A stretch of DNA of 64,000 nt, taken from the NCBI GenBank assembly GCA_032622095.1, contig CP136069.1, forward strand, positions 7,518,036 through 7,582,035. Direction: 5' to 3'. Positions 63,087-64,000 of this stretch are shown here, in pieces; position 1 is the first letter of the stretch, and every line of letters starts with the position of its first letter. The position numbers and the translations under genes were made by a program. The notes beneath the pieces are model-generated. The model did not search any database. It was not told where the DNA came from and was given only the letters and a program-made list of their open reading frames with translations. Source of the stretch: Siphonodentalium dalli (taxonomy: Eukaryota; Mollusca; Scaphopoda; Gadilida; Siphonodentaliidae).

Positions 63087-64000
63087 GCCATTGTTAGTGT
63101 TGAAACGACTAATCGACTAGCTGTAGTCGACGCTGAAATGTCAGAACGTCGACTCTGAATTTTGCTGTCGACTAGTCGGAACATAGTGTATTAGTTAAAT
63201 GTATAACGTTTTCAAGATTGATTCTGGCATAAACGGTGTTAACTGCATGTAAGTTACGGTTAGTATAACGTTTGGTGCCACCTGGAATTGACAGTGTTAC
63301 AGTCCCCAAAGCAAGCTCTTATAAAATAGCATCGAACATGATAAGAACTGGCTATCGTATTGTACAACGTAGCCTATACTATAGGGCGTATTTAGTCGGA
63401 ACATTTTATAGTGACACAGCTCGGCACCGGTTTATTGGTGATCACGTGACTAAACGAAAACTCGAACGCTGATATTAAATTTAAAACCTGTATAAATGAT
63501 CGTGTTTCTAATCATTATCCACCACATGTCTAATTATGTAATTACATTCAGTGTGTTGGATAAATATCAAAATGTTTACTGTATTATTTCCCAAATAAAT
63601 TGGTGTCTATGCAGGGAAATGCGCTATGCAATAGACCGTCATTGCATCAGTCATCAGTGTACGCCATGTACGATGGATTTTTCACAAAATTTCAGGAAGG
63701 TCTAGCCATGGAAGGGTTAAAGACCCATTTATTAGTTTGGTATTGTAATGCCATAATTAATCGACTCCTTAACCACAGCAGAATTATGGGTAATTTTTCA
63801 GGATTTAGTCAGAAATATGGCTTGTTGCTATTCATCGGAAAGATCTCGGCTAGTGTCATTGACATTCATTTTATTTAAGAATAGCCATTAAATCTTTCTA
63901 ATTTTGAATGTATTAATCAGCATTCTTTTATGTAAATATGAAATTAACTTTCCAACATCATTGAATCTCACCATGATATTCTCATCTGTTATGAAATTCA
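63087..64000. other. end of the window: possible hAT-like left end, half foldback, no gene
   Basis: TTAGTGTTGAAACGACTAATCG with tcgactag/ctagtcg subterminal repeats resembles a hAT end, but no right end lies in the window. 63748-63850 is half of a foldback MITE. No supported coding region. Confidence 0.45.

Noticed and set aside
63087-63480. Complete hAT element at the window end
   Set aside because: Only a left-like end is visible; no matching right end or target duplication inside the window.

Overview
The window is eukaryotic, AT-rich and dominated by transposons. It most likely comes from a marine invertebrate, and I lean towards a lophotrochozoan such as a mollusc. The reasons are spliced protein-coding exons with GT-AG boundaries, a metazoan-type C2H2 zinc-finger gene, and many dispersed non-autonomous elements. 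Three of those elements carry tandem arrays of an 'AAGATGGC' unit and look like the pearl/Helentron-type elements of bivalves and gastropods. The species assignment is inference only.

Two genes are well supported. (1) On the minus strand, 10530-8134, an intronless 798-codon C2H2 zinc-finger protein with 14 canonical fingers and a near-identical internal duplication of 175 residues. (2) On the plus strand, 28734-61128, nine exons of EMC2/TTC35 (ER membrane protein complex subunit 2). All exon junctions are in phase and the stop codon is present. The first exon is uncertain; a candidate lies at 28417-28432. A frameshifted exon-like stretch with two CxxC pairs (32321-32618) sits in an EMC2 intron. 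LINE reverse-transcriptase fragments (18368-19085) and a 5S-rRNA-like SINE fragment (21598-21680) are also present.

Layout: 1-6262 holds no recognised gene and scattered MITEs. 6263-7993, 14009-15503 and 16261-18217 are the three array-bearing elements. 8134-10530 is the zinc-finger gene. 10.6-28.4 kb is repeats: foldback MITEs, TTAA-flanked elements, mariner-like MITEs at TA, and a 2.1-kb hAT-like element with an 8-bp TSD. 28.4-61.1 kb is EMC2, whose introns hold layer upon layer of nested insertions. These include a double-hairpin element family, hAT-derived MITEs, full hAT-like elements with 8-bp TSDs at 38.1, 46.3 and 52.9 kb, and a 4.9-kb element at 54.4-59.3 kb with DIRS-type inverted termini and an internal complementary region. 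61.2-64 kb is again repeats.

The most striking observations are these. A 69-nt near-perfect hairpin occurs about 18 times, and a diverged copy carries paired compensatory changes. Partial copies of EMC2 exons 3, 6 and 7 lie in its own introns, including five exact 95-bp units each carrying the exon-7 acceptor. A MITE sits inside the exon-6 acceptor region, where its target duplication copies a putative branch site. A DIRS-like ITR/ICR architecture is present. Several empty-site/filled-site comparisons inside this one window show target duplications directly.
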